Source: JAPOXR01 sp963662395 (GTDB taxonomy: Bacteria; Pseudomonadota; Alphaproteobacteria; Rhodobacterales; Rhodobacteraceae). Taken from it: a stretch of DNA of 64,000 nt. The notes under the pieces are model-generated. The model made no database searches. It had not been told where the DNA came from and saw only the letters and a program-made list of their open reading frames with translations. Positions 61,492 to 64,000 of this stretch are shown piece after piece. A program made the translations under genes and the position numbers. Numbering within the stretch: position 1 is the stretch's first letter; every line of letters begins with the position of its first letter. Where the stretch lies: positions 744,001-808,000 of the forward strand of contig OY759511.1 of NCBI GenBank assembly GCA_963662395.1, in the 5' to 3' direction.

Positions 61492-62466
61492 ATGAACCAG
61501 ATAGACCAGATTACCGCGCAGTTGACGCAGACCCAGCTGTCGATTGCCACAGTCGTGCTGGTGATTTTCGCCGGCCTCTTCCTCTTGATGATGGTCAAGT
61601 CGGTTCCGCAAGGCGAGAACTGGACCGTCGAGAGGTTCGGCAGATACAGCAGGACCCTGAAGCCCGGATTGCGGATCATCCTGCCGCTAATCGAGAGCGT
61701 CGGTGCCAGGATCAACATGATGGAAACCGTCCTCAACGTCGGCGAGCAGGAAGTCATTACCCGGGACAATGCCATGATCACCGCAGATGCCATTGCCTTC
61801 TACCAGGTGATCGAGGCCGAACGGGCGGCCTACGAGGTAAAGGACCTGATCCTGGCACTGGAGCGGCTCACCCAGACCAATATCCGGTCGGTCATCGGGG
61901 CGATGGATCTTGATGAATCGCTGTCCAACCGGGACGTGATCAATTCCCGGCTGCTGACGGTAATCGATGAAGCCGTCACCCCGTGGGGCGTGAAGGTCAC
62001 CCGGGTCGAAATCAAGGACCTGATGCCGCCGCCGGATATTACCGAGGCCATGGCGCGGCAGATGAAGGCCGAGCGGGACAAGCGCGCCGAAATCCTGCAG
62101 GCCGACGGGGAGAAGCAGTCGGCGATCCTCCGGGCCGAGGGTCAGAAGGAATCGCAAATCCTGGAAGCGGAGGGCCGCCGGCAGGCAGCATTCCTCGACG
62201 CACAGGCCCGCGAGCGCGAGGCCAGTGCCGAAGCCAAGGCGACCGATGTCGTCTCCGCGGCAATCGGCAGCGGAAATGTCCAGGCAGTCAATTACTTCAT
62301 TGCCCAGAAATATACCGAGGCCCTGGGTCAGATCGCATCTTCGCCCAACACCAAGACGATCATGATGCCGCTGGAGGCCAGCAATGTCCTGGGGGCGGTT
62401 GCCGGGATTGCCGAGTTGGCAGGGGAAGCAATCGAGCGCCGGAAGTCCGGGCGGACCAACGGGTAA
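61492..62466 (+). CDS. qmcA: SPFH/band-7 membrane protein (QmcA family)
   Basis: This 324-residue protein has an N-terminal membrane segment (about residues 18-36), the SPFH domain (VPQGENWTVERFGRYSRTLKP, then RDNAMITADAIAFYQV), and a coiled coil (KAERDKRAEILQADGEKQSA). Stomatin-like proteins form large membrane rings that scaffold other proteins. I chose ATG 61492. Its stop overlaps the nfeD start by 1 bp, the classical stomatin/NfeD pair. Confidence 0.9.
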   Translation: MNQIDQITAQLTQTQLSIATVVLVIFAGLFLLMMVKSVPQGENWTVERFGRYSRTLKPGLRIILPLIESVGARINMMETVLNVGEQEVITRDNAMITADAIAFYQVIEAERAAYEVKDLILALERLTQTNIRSVIGAMDLDESLSNRDVINSRLLTVIDEAVTPWGVKVTRVEIKDLMPPPDITEAMARQMKAERDKRAEILQADGEKQSAILRAEGQKESQILEAEGRRQAAFLDAQAREREASAEAKATDVVSAAIGSGNVQAVNYFIAQKYTEALGQIASSPNTKTIMMPLEASNVLGAVAGIAELAGEAIERRKSGRTNG

Positions 62467-62918
62467 TGCTGGAATTGCTGAACGGAGTTTCGCCGGTCTG
62501 GTGGTTTGTCGCGGCGTTGGTCTTGGGCTGCCTGGAGTTGCTGACCGCCACCACCTACCTGTACTGGCCCGCCCTTGCCGCACTCGCGGTATCGGGAATC
62601 CTGTTCGTCTATCCGGATCTGACCGGCAATCACCAGCTGGCGATTTTTGCCATATCGAGCATTGTCCTGTCCGTGGCAGCGGCGAGGCTGTGGCGAGGCA
62701 GGGTCGGAAGGGTCGGACTGAATGAACCGGCGAAGAGGGCGATAGGCCAAGTCGCCGAAATCGTCGAGTTTTCCGGCATTCACGGCAAGGTGACCGTCGG
62801 CGGCGTCCGCTGGCATGCCCGGTCCGAAACCGAACTCGACCTCGCCCCCGGCAGTTCGGTCAGGGTTACCGGCTCCGAGGGATCCACACTGCTCATCGAG
62901 GCGGTGGACGGGAGATGA
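62466..62918 (+). CDS. NfeD family membrane protein
   Basis: This 150-residue protein has two or three hydrophobic segments (VWWFVAALVLGCLELLT, YWPALAALAVSGILFV, LAIFAISSIVLSVAAARLW) and a C-terminal OB-fold (GKVTVGGVRWHARSETELDLAPGSSVRVTG). NfeD proteins act with SPFH partners in membrane organisation. It overlaps qmcA by 1 bp. The short NfeD1b type lacks a protease domain. Confidence 0.9.
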   Translation: MLELLNGVSPVWWFVAALVLGCLELLTATTYLYWPALAALAVSGILFVYPDLTGNHQLAIFAISSIVLSVAAARLWRGRVGRVGLNEPAKRAIGQVAEIVEFSGIHGKVTVGGVRWHARSETELDLAPGSSVRVTGSEGSTLLIEAVDGR

Positions 62919-63458
62919 AGCCGCCGGCGAGGCGGCCGGAATTTCTCTTTCGACACCATGCGAATTCCGGAAGGCAGCGGGCAGGAAACGGAATCTGGGG
63001 CGCGTGTGGCAACTGCCAGTGCAAACCCCTTGACCGCGGCGGCAGTGTCATACTGACTTCAATCTTCGTGAATTCCGCAGCCGCGGCAACTCACGGAGGC
63101 GGTCTATCCATCGCCCACGGCACCCTTGCAATCGGCTTGCTCTCGACCGGCAGTCTGGTTCGTGCATTCGACCGTGCTGACAGGATGTTTGAAGGATTCT
63201 TCCATTTCTTGCCGCAGGAGTTGCATCAACACCGGCATCCGGCCTGTTTTCGATTGGCGCGACCAGGAAATCGCCGGCCAGGCAACCAGGGGCTGATAAC
63301 CTGGCCGGTGCTGGCCAAATGAATGACCAGAGGTCCCGCAACATGGGCGTTGGCGAAATTCCCGGTTTGCCCTCAGCCCATGTTACCGAGGAGCGGCAAA
63401 TTCCTGGTTCATTTCAGCTTTGCATCCACACTGTTCACACAAGGCAGGTTACCGATCG
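62919..63458. other. Non-coding stretch after nfeD
   Basis: About 540 bp. GCCGCC..GGCGGC at 62920-62940 followed by an AATTTCTCTTT tract could be a weak terminator for qmcA-nfeD. Other open frames on both strands do not look like proteins. Nothing else is recognised. Confidence 0.4.
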
Positions 63459-64000
63459 TCACGCAATTCGATCGAGTTCGTTCTCCAGCAGGAAGTGTCC
63501 GGCTGCAACTTCCCGGTATCGGGAAGGTGCGGGCACGTGGCCTGCAGGGTGGATCGGCGACGGGATGTCTCTCGCATCGATCTTCGTGTCCGCGATCCTG
63601 ATGTCCGGGTTCATTGCCGGTACCGCGGCGAGCAGCGTCCTCGTGTATCGGTGCTGCGGGTTCTCGAAGATGTCGGCACGCGGTCCCGTTTCGACGATCC
63701 GCCCCTGATACATGACCGCCACCCGGTGCGAGACGCGCTCGACCACCGCCATGTCGTGGCTGATGAAGAGATATGACAGGCCCAGCTCGGCCTGGAGTTC
63801 CATCATCAGGTTCAGGACCTGCGCCCGGATGGAGACATCCAGCGCCGAGACCGCTTCATCGGCGACAATGAATCCGGGATTCGATGCCAGCGCCCGGGCG
63901 ATGGCGACGCGTTGGCGCTGACCCCCGGAGAGTTCGCCGGGAAAGCGCCTCAGGAAGCTGCGCGGCATTCCGACCTGCCCGAAGAGGGATGCCACCCGAT
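63459..64000 (-). CDS. Oligopeptide/dipeptide ABC transporter ATPase (partial)
   Basis: The C-terminal about 180 residues of an ABC ATPase run off the window edge. Visible are the signature LSGGQRQRVAIARALA, Walker B FIVADEAVSALDVS, the H-loop LFISHDMAVVERV, and the OppD/DppF-type C-terminus IVETGPRADIFENPQHRYTRTLL. The Walker A lies beyond 64000. It energises import of peptides or nickel-like substrates; the exact substrate is unknown. No partner genes are seen downstream. Confidence 0.9.
   Translation of the reverse strand, partial: RVASLFGQVGMPRSFLRRFPGELSGGQRQRVAIARALASNPGFIVADEAVSALDVSIRAQVLNLMMELQAELGLSYLFISHDMAVVERVSHRVAVMYQGRIVETGPRADIFENPQHRYTRTLLAAVPAMNPDIRIADTKIDARDIPSPIHPAGHVPAPSRYREVAAGHFLLENELDRIA

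Noticed and set aside
63048..63344. Minus-strand 98-codon open frame after nfeD
   Set aside because: Arg- and Pro-rich composition, no hydrophobic or domain pattern, and no convincing ribosome site.

Overview
The window reads as a chromosome segment of a GC-rich alphaproteobacterium. The evidence is the F1-only ATP synthase operon atpHAGDC with no F0 genes, the block csaA-proC-YbjN-ubiK-lgt-midA-pgeF, groESL under a CIRCE operator, a phasin, ClpA, and the HAD (TIGR01459)-ribF pair. No tRNA or rRNA gene and no CRISPR array was recognised. Many genes are broken (frameshifts, internal stops, truncations) and three decayed copies of one insertion sequence are present, so parts of this genome appear to be under relaxed selection.

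Layout. 1-6.7 kb: a decayed defence region (HigBA, Mrr and MmeI-type methyltransferase remnants) interrupted by a four-gene Mu/Tn7/TniAB-like transposon that carries a zinc-ribbon protein and a DUF3991/toprim protein besides the transposase and its AAA ATPase. 7-9 kb: a small membrane protein and cyclopropane fatty acid synthase. 9-13.1 kb: two old IS copies bracketing a ParA-like ATPase and an unknown partner. 13.2-22.6 kb: carB, then a minus-strand group (frameshifted 2-hydroxyacid dehydrogenase, csaA, proC, YbjN protein, ubiK), then lgt-midA-pgeF. 22.6-24.8 kb: the remains of a sugar ABC transporter operon with its LacI-type regulator. 24.9-29.2 kb: an M24/creatinase-like hydrolase, a BCCT osmolyte transporter and trxB.

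29.2-33.8 kb: a poorly known gene pair (one member broken), a sorbitol/xylitol dehydrogenase fragment, an SDR oxidoreductase and the youngest IS copy with a perfect 10-bp target duplication. 33.8-43 kb: hsp20, groEL, groES, family II pyrophosphatase, HAD phosphatase, ribF, a YcgN-type protein, threonine aldolase, a DsbA-like isomerase and prs. 43-44.8 kb: a second small island (truncated dcm, intact vsr, truncated ankyrin protein, HerA-type ATPase remnant). 44.9-49.7 kb: atpHAGDC. 50-54.6 kb: methyltransferase, gloB, clpA, phasin. 54.7-61.3 kb: a tightly packed minus-strand row of a MotA/TolQ/ExbB-like channel, a 1052-residue coiled-coil OmpA protein with perfect 109-residue tandem repeats, and a RecD2 helicase. 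61.5-62.9 kb: the qmcA-nfeD pair. The window ends inside an oligopeptide-type ABC ATPase gene.

The most unusual items are the four-gene transposon with phased end repeats, the ParA cassette between IS copies, and the channel/coiled-coil/helicase cluster with its long perfect repeats. All identifications come from reading the sequence; no database search was run.
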